Source: Hydractinia symbiolongicarpus
Taxonomy: Eukaryota; Cnidaria; Hydrozoa; Anthoathecata; Hydractiniidae
Reading direction: 5' to 3'
Assembly (NCBI RefSeq): GCF_029227915.1
Contig: NC_079886.1
Coordinates: forward strand, 25,770,501-25,834,500
Length of the DNA: 64,000 nucleotides
The number at the start of each line of letters is the position of its first letter. Position 1 is the first letter of the stretch. The notes beneath the pieces were generated by a model that was not told where the DNA came from, ran no database searches, and worked only from the letters and a program-made list of their open reading frames with translations. This document shows, piece by piece, positions 23,281 to 35,320 of the stretch. The position numbers and the translations under genes were made by a program.

Positions 23281-26200
23281 ATAACATTCTTCTTAAATTG
23301 GCATGATTGCCGGTACTCAGCGATTACACTGGGCGCTGTGGTAGCGCTTCATTTAAAAATGCAGATAAATAAGTCATTTTTTACTGTAAGACCAATCCTA
23401 GCTGTTATCGAACGCTGAAGAAATAGAGACAGTTTCGAAAACTACATTTCATTGATGTTCTAACGGTATCAGTCCGTTTCAGTTAGAACGCTTGGGTCAC
23501 ATTTTCGTACCAACATGTATTTAGCGATCTTTTTCTGATATTACTAGGTTGCATCGCTTTTAACAGTGAAACAATTGACTGTGGGACTTAATTAAACTCA
23601 TTTTGGACTGTGACCTATCAAATGTGATGAATGACACAATTGGCCTCCATGAAATAACATTCTCCTTAAATTGGCATGATTGCCGGTACTCAGCAATTAC
23701 ACTGGGCGCTGTGGTATCGCTTCATTTAAAAGTGTAGATATATTAGTCATTTTTTACTGTGGGACCAATCTTAGCCGTTATCCCACGCTGAAGAAATAGA
23801 GACAGTTTCAAAAACTTCATTTCATTGACTTTCTAACGGTATCAGTCCGTTTCTGTTACAACGGTTGCGTCACATATTCGTACTAACATGTATTTAGCGA
23901 TATTTTTCTGATAATACTAGGTTGCATCGCTTTTAACAGTGAAATGATTGACTGTGGGATTTAATTGAACTGATTTTGGTCTTTAACTTTATCAATGTGA
24001 TAATTGAGACAATTGGACTCCATGAAATAACATTCTTCTTAAATTGGCATGATTGACGGAACTCAGCGATTACACTGGGCGCTGTGGTATCGCTTCATTT
24101 AATAATGTAGATAAATAAGTCACTTTTTACTGTGGGTCCAATCCTAGCCGTTATCGCGCGCTGAAGAAATTGAGACAGTTTCAAAAACTACATTTCATTG
24201 ACTTTCTAACGGTATCAGTCCTTTTCTGTTACAACGGTTGCGTCACATATTCGTACCAACATGTGTTTAGTGATATTTTTCTGATATTACTAGGTTGTAT
24301 CGCTTTTAACAGTGAAACGATTGACTGTGGGGCTTAATTGAACTGAATTTGGACTTTAACTTTATAAGTGTGATAATTGAGACAATTGGACTCCAAGAAA
24401 TAACAATGTTCTGAATTTGAAATGATTGCTAGAACACAACGATTACACTGGGCGTTGTGGCAGCGCTTCATTTAAAAATGCAGATAAATAAGTCATTTTT
24501 TACTGTGGGACCAATCCTAGCCGCTATCGCACGCCGAGGAAGTTGAGACATTTTCGAAAACTACAATTCATTGACTTTCTAACGGTATCAGTCCGTTTAA
24601 GTTACAACGCTTGGATCACATTTTCGTACCAACATGTATTTAGCGATATTTTTCTGATATTACTAGGTTGCATCGCTTTTATCAGTGAAACAATTGACTG
24701 TAGGACTTAATTCAACTGATTTTGGACTGTGATCTGACAAATGTGATGAATGAGACAATTGGACTCCATGAAATAACATTCTTCTTAAATTGGCATGATT
24801 GCCGGTACTCAGCGATTACACTGGGCGCTGTGGTAGCGTTTCATTTAAAAATGCAGATAAATATGTCATTTTTTACTGTAAGACCAATCCTAGCTGTTAT
24901 CGCACGCTGAAGAAATAGAGACAGTTTCAAAAACTACATTTCGTTGACTTTCTAACGGTATCAGTCCGTTTCTGTTACAACGGTTGCGTCACATATTCGT
25001 ACCAACATGTATTTAGCGATACTTTTCTCATATTACTAGATTGCATCGCTTTTAACAGTGAAACGATTGAATGTGGGACGTAATTGAACTGATTTTGGAC
25101 TTTAACTTTATAAATGCAATAATTGAGAGAATTGAAATCTAAGAAATAAAATTATTCTGAATTTGACATGATTGCTAGAACTCAGCGATTACACTGGGTG
25201 CTGTGGTAGCGCTTCATTTAAAAATGCAGATAAATAAGTCATTTTTTACTGTAGGACCAATCCTAGCCGTTATCGCACGCTGAAGAAATTGAGACAGTTT
25301 CAAAAACTACATTTCATTGACTTTCTAACGGTGTCAGCCCGTTTGAGTTATAACAGTTGGGTCACATTTTCGTACCAACATGTATTTAGCGATATTTTTC
25401 TGATATTACTAGGTTGCATCGCTTTTAACAGTGAAACGATTGACTGTGGGACTTAATTGAACTGATTTTGGACTGTGACCTTACAAATGTGATGAATGAG
25501 ACAATTGGACTCCATGAAATAACATTCTTCTTAAATTGGCATGATTGCGGGAACTCAGCGGTTAAACTGGGCGCTGTGGTAGCGCTTCATTTAAAAATGT
25601 AGATATATAAGACATTTTTTACTGTGGGAGCAATCCTAGCCGTTATCGCACGCCGAAGCAGTTGAGACATTTTCGAAACCTACATTTCATTGATTTTCTA
25701 ACGGTATCAGTCCGTTTCAGTTAGAACGCTTGGGTCACATTTTCGTACCAACATGTATTTAGCGATATTTTTCTGATATTACTTGGGTGCATCGCTTTTA
25801 ACAGTGAAACAATTGACTGTGGGACTTAATTGAACTCATTTTCGATTGTGACTTAACAAATGTGATGAATGAGACAATTGGACTACATGAAATAACATTC
25901 TCCTTAAATTGGCATGATTGCCGGTACTCAGCGATTACACTGGGCGCTGTGGTAGCGCTTCATTTAAAAATGCAGATAAATAAGTCATTTTTTACTGTAA
26001 GACCAATCCTAGCTGTTATCGCACGCTGAAGAAATAGAGACAGTTTCGAAAACTACATTTCATTGATGTTCTAACGGTATCAGTCCGTTTCAGTTAGAAC
26101 GCTTAGGTCACATTTTCGTACCAACATGTATTTAGCGATATTTTTCTGATATTACTAGGTTGCATCGCTTTTAACAGTGAAACAATTGACTGTGGGACTT

Positions 26201-28140
26201 AATATAAGTCATTTTGGACTGTGACCTAACAAATGTGATGAATGAGACAATTGGCCTCCATGAAATAACATTCTCCTTAAATTGGCATGATTGCCGGTAC
26301 TCAGCAATTACACTGGGCGCTGTGGTATCGCTTCATTTAAAAGTGTAGATTTATTAGTCATTTTTTACTGTGGGACCAATCTTAGCCGTTATCCCACGCT
26401 GAAGAAATAGAGACAGTTTCAAAAACTTCATTTCATTGACTTTCTAACGGTATCAGTCCGTTTCTGTTAAAACGGCTGCGTCACATATTCGTACTAACAT
26501 GTATTTAGCGATATTTTTCTGATATTACTAGGTTGCATCGCTTTTAACAGTGAAATGATTGACTGTGGGATTTAATTGAACTGATTTTGGTCTTTAACTT
26601 TATCAATGTGATAATTGAGACAATTGGACTCCATGAAATAACATTCTTCTTAAATTGGCATGATTGACGGAACTCAGCGATTACACTGGGCGCTGTGGTA
26701 TCGCTTCATTTAATAATGTAGATAAATAAGTCACTTTTTACTGTGGGTCCAATCCTAGCCGTTATCGCGCGCTGAAGAAATTGAGACAGTTTCAAAAACT
26801 ACATTTCATTGACTTTCTAACGGTATCAGTCCTTTTCTGTTACAACGGTTGCGTCACATATTCGTACCAACATGTGTTTAGTGATATTTTTCTGATATTA
26901 CTAGGTTGTATCGCTTTTAACAGTGAAACGATTGACTGTGGGGCTTAATTGAACTGAATTTGGACTTTAACTTTATAAGTGTGATAATTGAGACAATTGG
27001 ACTCCAAGAACAATGTTCTGAATTTGAAATGATTGCTAGAACACAACGATTACACTGGGCGTTGTGGCAGCGCTTCATTTAAAAATGCAGATAAATAAGT
27101 CATTTTTTACTGTGGGACCAATCCTAGCCGCTATCGCACGCCGAGGAAGTTGAGACATTTTCGAAAACTACATTTCATTGACTTTCTAACGGTATCAGTC
27201 CGTTTAAGTTACAACGCTTGGGTCACATTTTCGTACCAACATGTATTTAGCTATATTTTTCTGATATTACTAGGTTGCATCGCTTTTATCAGTGAAACAA
27301 TTGACTCTGGGACTTAATTGAACTGATTTTGGACTGTGATCTGACAAATGTGATGAATAAGACAATTGGACTCCATGAAATAACATTCTTCTTAAATTGG
27401 CATGATTGCCGGTACTCAGCGATTACACTGGGCGCTGTGGTAGCGCTTCATTTAAAAATGCAGATAAATATGTCATTTTTTACTGTAAGACCAATCCTAG
27501 CTGTTATCGCACGCTGAAGAAATAGAGACAGTTTCAAAAACTACATTTCGTTGACTTTCTAACGGTATCATTCCGTTTCTGTTAAAACGGTTGCGTCACA
27601 TATTCGTACCAACATGTATTTAGCGATACTTTTCTGATATTACTAGATTGCATCGCTTTTAACAGTGAAACGATTGAATGTGGGACGTAATTGAACTGAT
27701 TTTGGACTTTAACTTTATAAATGCAATAATTGAGAGAATTGAAATCTAAGAAATAAAATTATTCTGAATTTGACATGATTGCTAGAACTCTGCGATTACA
27801 CTGGGTGCTGTGGTAGCGCTTCATTTAAATATGCAGATAAATAAGTCATTTTTTACTGTAGGACCAATCCTAGCCGTTATCGCACGCTGAAGAAATTGAA
27901 AACAGTTTCAAAAACTACATTTCATTGACTTTTTAACGGTGTCAGCCCGTTTGAGTTCTAACAGTTGGGTCACATTTTCGTACCAACATGTATTTAGCGA
28001 TATTTTTCTGATATTACTAGGTTGCATCGCTTTTAACAGTGAAACGATTGACTGTGGGACTTAATTGAACTGATTTTGGACTGTGACCTTACAAATGTGA
28101 TGAATGAGACAATTGGACTCCATGAAATAACATTCTTCTT
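23281..28140 (+). repeat. 7-monomer higher-order repeat (~2.61 kb), two copies
   Basis: About 23,281-25,530 recurs at about 25,890-28,140 with an offset of 2,607-2,611 bp (seven monomers, 2,611). Markers in both copies include CATTGATGTTCTAACGG (GATGTTC at 23,454 and 26,065), CGTACTAACATG, ATCCCACGCTGAAG, GTCCTTTTCTGTTAC and the TGAATTTGGAC variant. Small private indels separate the copies, for example loss of four bases in CTCCAAGAACAATG near 27,005 and the unique AATATAAGTCATTTT variant near 26,201. Frames at 23,230, 24,722 and 27,329 are the same satellite frame in successive copies. Confidence 0.78.
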
Positions 28141-28822
28141 AAATTGGCATGATTGCCGGTACTCAGCGATTACACTGGGCGCTGTGGTAGCGCTTCATTT
28201 AAAAATGCAGATAAATATGTCATTTTTTACTGTAAGACCAATCCTAGCTGTTATCGCACGCTGAAGAAATAGAGACAGTTTCAAAAACTACATTTCGTTG
28301 ACTTTCTAACGGTATCATTCCGTTTCTGTTAAAACGGTTGCGTCACATATTCGTACCAACATGTATTTAGCGATACTTTTCTGATATTACTAGATTGCAT
28401 CGCTTTTAACAGTGAAACGATTGAATGTGGGACGTAATTTAACTGATTTTGGACTTTAACTTTATAAATGCAATAATTGAGAGAATTGAAATCTAAGAAA
28501 TAAAATTATTCTGAATTTGACATGATTGCTAGAACTCTGCGATTACACTGGGTGCTGTGGTAGCGCTTCATTTAAATATGCAGATAAATAAGTCATTTTT
28601 TACTGCAGGACCAATCCTAGCCGTTATCGCACGCTGAAGAAATTGAAAACAGTTTCAAAAACTACATTTCATTGACTTTTTAACGGTGTCAGCCCGTTTG
28701 AGTTCTAACAGTTGGGTCACATTTTCGTACCAACATGTATTTAGCGATATTTTTCTGATATTACTAGGTTGCATCGCTTTTAACAGTGAAACGATTGACT
28801 GTGGGACTTAATTGAACTGATT
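27329..28822 (+). repeat. 747-bp dimer, two near-identical copies
   Basis: Two adjacent dimers are offset by 747 bp (two monomers plus one base). The extra base gives GAAATTGAAAACAG near 27,896 and 28,643. Both copies share GTATCATTCCG, GTTAAAACGGTTGCG, CTCTGCGATTAC, ATTTAAATATGCAG and GTTCTAACAG, while differing at only a handful of positions by eye, such as TTTAACTG for TTGAACTG near 28,439 and ACTGCAGG for ACTGTAGG near 28,604. This points to a recent tandem duplication. Confidence 0.82.
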
Positions 28823-30546
28823 TTGGACTGTGACCTTACAAATGTGATGAATGAGACAATTGGACTCCATGAAATAACATTCTTCTTAAATTGGCATGAT
28901 TGCGGGAACTCAGCGGTTAAACTGGGCGCTGTGGTAGCGCTTCATTTAATAATGTAGATATATAAGACATTTTTTTCTGTGGGACCAATCCTAGCCGTTA
29001 TCGCACGCCGAAAAAGTTGAGACATTTTCGAAACCTACATTTCATTGATTTTCTAACGGTATCAGTCCGTTTCAGTTAGAACGCTTGGGTCACATTTTCG
29101 TACCAACATGTATTTAGCGATATTTTTCTGATATTACTTGGTTGCATCGCTTTTAACAGTGAAACAATTGACTGTGGGACTTAATTGAACTCAATTTGGA
29201 CTGTGACCTAACAAATGTGATGAATGAGACAATTGGACTCCATGAAATAACATTCTCCTTAAATTGGCATGATTGCCGGTACTCAGCGTCTACACTGGGC
29301 GCTGTGGTAGCGCTTCATTTAAAAGTGTAGATATATTAGTCATTTTTTACTGTGGGACGAATCTTAGCCGTTATCGCACGCTGAAGAAATAGAGACAGTT
29401 TCAAAAACTTCATTTCATTGACTTTCTAACGGTATCAGTACGTTTCTGTTACAACGGTTGCGTCACATATTCGTACCAACATGTATTTAGCGATATTTTT
29501 CTGATATTACTAGATTGCATCGCTTTTAACAGTGAAACGATTGAATGTGGGACTTAATTGAACTGATTTTGGACTTTAACTTTATAAATGCAATAATTGA
29601 GAGAATTGAACTCCAAGGAATAAAATTATTCTGAATTTGACATGATTGCTAGAACTCAGCGATTACACTGGGCGCTGTGGTAGCGCTTCATTTAAAAATG
29701 CAGATAAATAAGTCATTTTTTACTGTAAGACCAATCCTAGCTGTTATCGCACGCTGAAGAAATAGAGACAGTTTCGAAAACTACATTTCATTGATGTTCT
29801 AACGGTATCAGTCCGTTTCAGTTAGAACGCTTGGGTCACATTTTCGTACCAACATGTATTTAGCGATATTTTTCTGATATTACTAGGTTGCATCGCTTTT
29901 AACAGTGAAACAATTGACTGTGGGACTTAATATAAGTCATTTTGGACTGTGACCTAACAAATGTGATGAATGAGACAATTGGCCTCCATGAAATAACATT
30001 CTCCTTAAATTGGCATGATTGCCGGTACTCAGCAATTACACTGGGCGCTGTGGTATCGCTTCATTTAAAAGTGTAGATATATTAGTCATTTTTTACTGTG
30101 GGACCAATCTTAGCCGTTATCCCACGCTGAAGAAATAGAGACAGTTTCAAAAACTTCATTTCATTGACTTTCTAACGGTATCAGTCCGTTTCTGTTAAAA
30201 CGGCTGCGTCACATATTCGTACTAACATGTATTTAGCGATATTTTTCTGATATTACTAGGTTGCATCGCTTTTAACAGTGAAATGATTGACTGTGGGATT
30301 TAATTGAACTGATTTTGGTCTTTAACTTTATCAATGTGATAATTGAGACAATTGGACTCCATGAAATAACATTCTTCTTAAATTGGCATGATTGACGGAA
30401 CTCAGCGATTACACTGGGCGCTGTGGTATCGCTTCATTTAATAATGTAGATAAATAAGTCACTTTTTACTGTGGGTCCAATCCTAGCCGTTATCGCGCGC
30501 TGAAGAAATTGAGACAGTTTCAAAAACTACATTTCATTGACTTTCT

Positions 30547-30725
30547 AACGGTATCAGTCCTTTTCTGTTACAACGGTTGCGTCACATATTCGTACCAACA
30601 TGTATTTAGCGATACTTTTCTGAGTCATTTTTCTAAGTCATTTTTTACTGTAGGACCAATCCTAGCCGTTATCGCACACTGAAGAAATTGAGACAGTTTC
30701 AAAAACTACATTTCATTGACTTTTT
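30547..30725 (+). repeat. Truncated 179-bp monomer (copy 1)
   Basis: The phase marker is at 30,547 and again at 30,726. The monomer runs normally to CGATACTTTTCTGA, then jumps to GTCATTTTTCTAAGTCATTTT, losing about 208 bp of the centre and gaining a short duplication of a GTCATTTTT motif. The same junction occurs in two other places in the window, which makes it a clean marker for tracking duplications. Confidence 0.92.
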
Positions 30726-32590
30726 AACGGTGTCAGCCCGTTTGAGTTATAACAGTTGGGTCACATTTTCGTACCAACATGTATTTAGCGATATTTTTCT
30801 GATATTACTAGGTTGCATCGCTTTTAACAGTGAAACGATTGACTGTGGGACTTAATTGAACTGATTTTGGACTGTGACCTTACAAATGTGATGAATGAGA
30901 CAATTGGACTCCATGAAATAACATTCTTCTTAAATTGGCATGATTGCGGGAACTCAGCGGTTAAACTGGGCGCTGTGGTAGCGCTTCATTTAATAATGTA
31001 GATATATAAGACATTTTTTCCTGTGGGAGCAATCCTAGCCGTTATCGCACGCCGAAAAAGTTGAGACATTTTCGAAACCTACATTTCATTGATTTTCTAA
31101 CGGTATCAGTCCGTTTCAGTTAGAACGCTTGGGTCACATTTTCGTACCAACATGTATTTAGCGATATTTTTCTGATATTACTTGGTTGCATCGCTTTTAA
31201 CAGTGAAACAATTGACTGTGGGACTTAATTGAACTCAATTTGGACTGTGACCTAACAAATGTGATGAATGAGACAATTGGACTCCATGAAATAACATTCT
31301 CCTTAAATTGGCATGATTGCCGGTACTCAGCGTCTACACTGGGCGCTGTGGTAGCGCTTCATTTAAAAGTGTAGATATATTAGTCATTTTTTACTGTGGG
31401 AGGAATCTTAGCCGTTATCGCACGCTGAAGAAATAGAGACAGTTTCAAAAACTTCATTTCATTGACTTTCTAACGGTATCAGTACGTTTCTGTTACAACG
31501 GTTGCGTCACATATTCGTACCAACATGTATTTAGCGATATTTTTCTGATATTACTAGATTGCATCGCTTTTAACAGTGAAACGATTGAATGTGGGACTTA
31601 ATTGAACTGATTTTGGACTTTAACTTTATAAATGCAATAATTGAGAGAATTGAACTCCAAGGAATAAAATTATTCTGAATTTGACATGATTGCTAGAACT
31701 CAGCGATTACACTGGGCGCTGTGGTAGCGCTTCATTTAAAAATGCAGATAAATAAGTCATTTTTTACTGTAAGACCAATCCTAGCTGTTATCGCACGCTG
31801 AAGAAATAGAGACAGTTTCGAAAACTACATTTCATTGATGTTCTAACGGTATCAGTCCGTTTCAGTTAGAACGCTTGGGTCACATTTTCGTACCAACATG
31901 TATTTAGCGATATTTTTCTGATATTACTAGGTTGCATCGCTTTTAACAGTGAAACAATTGACTGTGGGACTTAATATAAGTCATTTTGGACTGTGACCTA
32001 ACAAATGTGATGAATGAGACAATTGGCCTCCATGAAATAACATTCTCCTTAAATTGGCATGATTGCCGGTACTCAGCAATTACACTGGGCGCTGTGGTAT
32101 CGCTTCATTTAAAAGTGTAGATATATTAGTCATTTTTTACTGTGGGACCAATCTTAGCCGTTATCCCACGCTGAAGAAATAGAGACAGTTTCAAAAACTT
32201 CATTTCATTGACTTTCTAACGGTATCAGTCCGTTTCTGTTAAAACGGCTGCGTCACATATTCGTACTAACATGTATTTAGCGATATTTTTCTGATATTAC
32301 TAGGTTGCATCGCTTTTAACAGTGAAATGATTGACTGTGGGATTTAATTGAACTGATTTTGGTCTTTAACTTTATCAATGTGATAATTGAGACAATTGGA
32401 CTCCATGAAATAACATTCTTCTTAAATTGGCATGATTGACGGAACTCAGCGATTACACTGGGCGCTGTGGTATCGCTTCATTTAATAATGTAGATAAATA
32501 AGTCACTTTTTACTGTGGGTCCAATCCTAGCCGTTATCGCGCGCTGAAGAAATTGAGACAGTTTCAAAAACTACATTTCATTGACTTTCT

Positions 32591-32769
32591 AACGGTATCA
32601 GTCCTTTTCTGTTACAACGGTTGCGTCACATATTCGTACCAACATGTATTTAGCGATACTTTTCTGAGTCATTTTTCTAAGTCATTTTTTACTGTAGGAC
32701 CAATCCTAGCCGTTATCGCACACTGAAGAAATTGAGACAGTTTCAAAAACTACATTTCATTGACTTTTT
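32591..32769 (+). repeat. Truncated 179-bp monomer (copy 2)
   Basis: Same length and same junction (TTTCTGAGTCATTTTTC) as the copy 2,044 bp upstream. It marks the end of the second 2,044-bp unit. Confidence 0.92.
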
Positions 32770-34012
32770 AACGGTGTCAGCCCGTTTGAGTTATAACAGT
32801 TGGGTCACATTTTCGTACCAACATGTATTTAGCGATATTTTTCTGATATTACTAGGTTGCATCGCTTTTAACAGTGAAACGATTGACTGTGGGACTTAAT
32901 TGAACTGATTTTGGACTGTGACCTTACAAATGTGATGAATGAGACAATTGGACTCCATGAAATAACATTCTTCTTAAATTGGCATGATTGCGGGAACTCA
33001 GCGGTTAAACTGGGCGCTGTGGTAGCGCTTCATTTAATAATGTAGATATATAAGACATTTTTTCCTGTGGGAGCAATCCTAGCCGTTATCGCACGCCGAA
33101 AAAGTTGAGACATTTTCGAAACCTACATTTCATTGATTTTCTAACGGTATCAGTCCGTTTCAGTTAGAACGCTTGGGTCACATTTTCGTACCAACATGTA
33201 TTTAGCGATATTTTTCTGATATTACTTGGTTGCATCGCTTTTAACAGTGAAACAATTGACTGTGGGACTTAATTGAACTCAATTTGGACTGTGACCTAAC
33301 AAATGTGATGAATGAGACAATTGGACTCCATGAAATAACATTCTCCTTAAATTGGCATCATTGCCGGTACTCAGCGTCTACACTGGGCGCTGTGGTAGCG
33401 CTTCATTTAAAAGTGTAGATATATTAGTCATTTTTTACTGTGAGACGAATCTTAGCCGTTATCGCACGCTGAAGAAATAGAGACAGTTTCAAAAACTTCA
33501 TTTCATTGACTTTCTAACGGTATCAGTACGTTTCTGTTACAACGGTTGCGTCACATATTCGTACCAACATGTATTTAGCGATATTTTTCTGATATTACTA
33601 GATTGCATCGCTTTTAACAGTGAAACGATTGAATGTGGGACTTAATTGAACTGATTTTGGACTTTAACTTTATAAATGCAATAATTGAGAGAATTGAACT
33701 CCAAGGAATAAAATTATTCTGAATTTGACATGATTGCTAGAACTCAGCGATTACACTGGGCGCTGTGGTAGCGCTTCATTTAAAAATGTAGATATGTAAG
33801 TCATTTTTTACTGTGGGACCAATCCTAGCCATTATCGCACGCTGAAGAAATTGAGACAGTTTCAAAAACTACATTTCATTGACTTTCTAACGGTGTCAGC
33901 CGTTTGAGTTATAACAGTTGGGTTACATTTTCGTACCAACATGTATTTAGCGATACTTTTCTGATATTACTAGATTGCATCGCTTTTAACAGTGAAACGA
34001 TTGAATGTGGGA

Positions 34013-34231
34013 CTTAATATAAGTCATTTTGGACTGTGACCTAACAAATGTGATGAATGAGACAATTGGCCTCCATGAAATAACATTCTCCTTAAATTGG
34101 CATGATTGCCGGTACTCAGCAATTACACTGGGCGCTGTGGTATCGCTTCATTTAAAAGTGTAGATATATTAGTCATTTTTTACTGTGGGACGAAGCTTAG
34201 CCGTTATCGCACGCTGAAGAAATAGAGACCG
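34013..34231 (+). repeat. Mismatched patch, probable gene-conversion tract
   Basis: Within the 6,145-bp-offset duplication this patch breaks the match, while both flanks match. The left switch lies between GGGACTTAAT and its partner GGGACGTAATTG near 40,157. Inside, the patch has AATATAAGTCATTTTGG, GGCCTCCATG, GGGACGAAGCTTAG and GAGACCGTTTC. The last two are found elsewhere only at about 36,429-36,468, 2,238 bp (exactly six monomers) downstream, apart from one missing A there. A local copy from that monomer, or the reverse, is the simplest reading. Confidence 0.72.
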
Positions 34232-35320
34232 TTTCAAAAACTTCATTTCATTGACTTTCTAACGGTATCAGTCCGTTTCTGTTACAACGGTTGCGTCACA
34301 TATTCGTTCCAACATATATTTATCGATATTTTTCTGATATTACTAGGTTGCCTCGCCTTAAACAGTGAAACGATTGACTGTGGGACTTACTTGAACTGAT
34401 TTTGGACTTTAACTTTATAAATGTGATAATTTGGACAATTGGACTCCATGCACTAACATTCTTCTTAAATTGGCATGATTGAGGGAACTCAGTGATTACA
34501 CTGGGCGCTGTGGTATCGCTTCATTTAATAATGTAGATAAATAAGTCACTTTTTACTGTGGGTCCAATCCTAGCCGTTTTCGCACGCTGAAGAAATTGAG
34601 ACAGTTTCAAAAACTACATTTCATTGACTTTCTAACGGTATCAGTCCGTTTCTGTTACAACGGTTGCGTCACATGTTCGTACCAACATGTGTTTAGCGAT
34701 ACTTTTCTGATATTACTAGATTGCATCGCTTTTAACAGTGAAACGATTGAATGTGGGACGTAATTGAACTTAGTTTGGACTTTAACTTTATAAATGCAAT
34801 AATTGAGAGAATTGAACTCTAAGAAATAAAATTATTCTGAATTTGACATGATTGCCGGTACTCAGCGATTACACTGGGCGCTGTGGTAGCGCTTATTTTA
34901 AAGGTGTAGATATATTAGTCATTTTTTACTGTGGGACCAATCTTAGCCGTTATCCCACGCTGAAGAAATAGAGACAGTTTCAAAAACTTCATTTCATTGA
35001 CTTTCTAACGGTATCAGTCCGTTTCTGTTACAACGGTTGCGTCACATATTAGTACCAACATGTGTTTAGCGATAGTTTTCTGATATTACTAGGTTGTATC
35101 GCTTTTAACAGTGAAACGATTGACTGTGGGACTTAATTGAACTGATTTTGGACTTTAACTTTATAAGTGTGATAATTGAAACAATTAAACTCCAAGAAAT
35201 AACAATGTTCTGAATTTGACATGATTGCAAGAACTCAGCGATTACACTGGGCGCTGTGGTAGCGCTTCATTTAAAAATGCAGATAAATAAGTCATTTTTT
35301 ACTGTAGGACCAATCCTAGC

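Larger units (their letters stand above)
28682..33786 (+). repeat. 2,044-bp higher-order repeat, ~2.5 copies
   Basis: Units begin at 28,682, 30,726 and 32,770, exactly 2,044 bp apart; the third is partial and diverges near 33,786. Each complete unit is five full monomers plus a truncated 179-bp monomer. Linked markers repeat at this spacing: CATTGATGTTC (29,793 and 31,837), AATATAAGTCATTTT (29,929 and 31,973), CGTCTACACTGG, GCGGGAACTCAGCGG, CTCCAAGGAATAAAATT and GTATCAGTACG. Copies appear nearly identical, with scattered differences such as GGGAGG for GGGACG near 31,400 and CATCATTG for CATGATTG near 33,357. The length is not a multiple of 373, so the truncated monomer is part of the amplified unit. 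Confidence 0.9.
31440..35320 (+). repeat. Segmental duplication, 6,145-bp offset (copy 1, ~3.9 kb)
   Basis: This stretch recurs at about 37,585-41,465. Five independent markers sit at the same 6,145-bp offset: AATATAAGTC (31,973 and 38,118), the truncated monomer (32,591 and 38,736), TATTCGTTCC (34,301 and 40,446), GAACTTAGTTTGG (34,766 and 40,911) and AATTAAACTCCAAG (near 35,184 and 41,329). The offset is about 16.5 monomers, fractional because of the included truncated monomer. The copies diverge at the right end where this one has TAGCCGTTATC with GAAATTGAG and the other TAGCTGTTATC with GAAATAGAG. An internal 220-bp patch at about 34,013-34,231 does not match. Confidence 0.87.
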
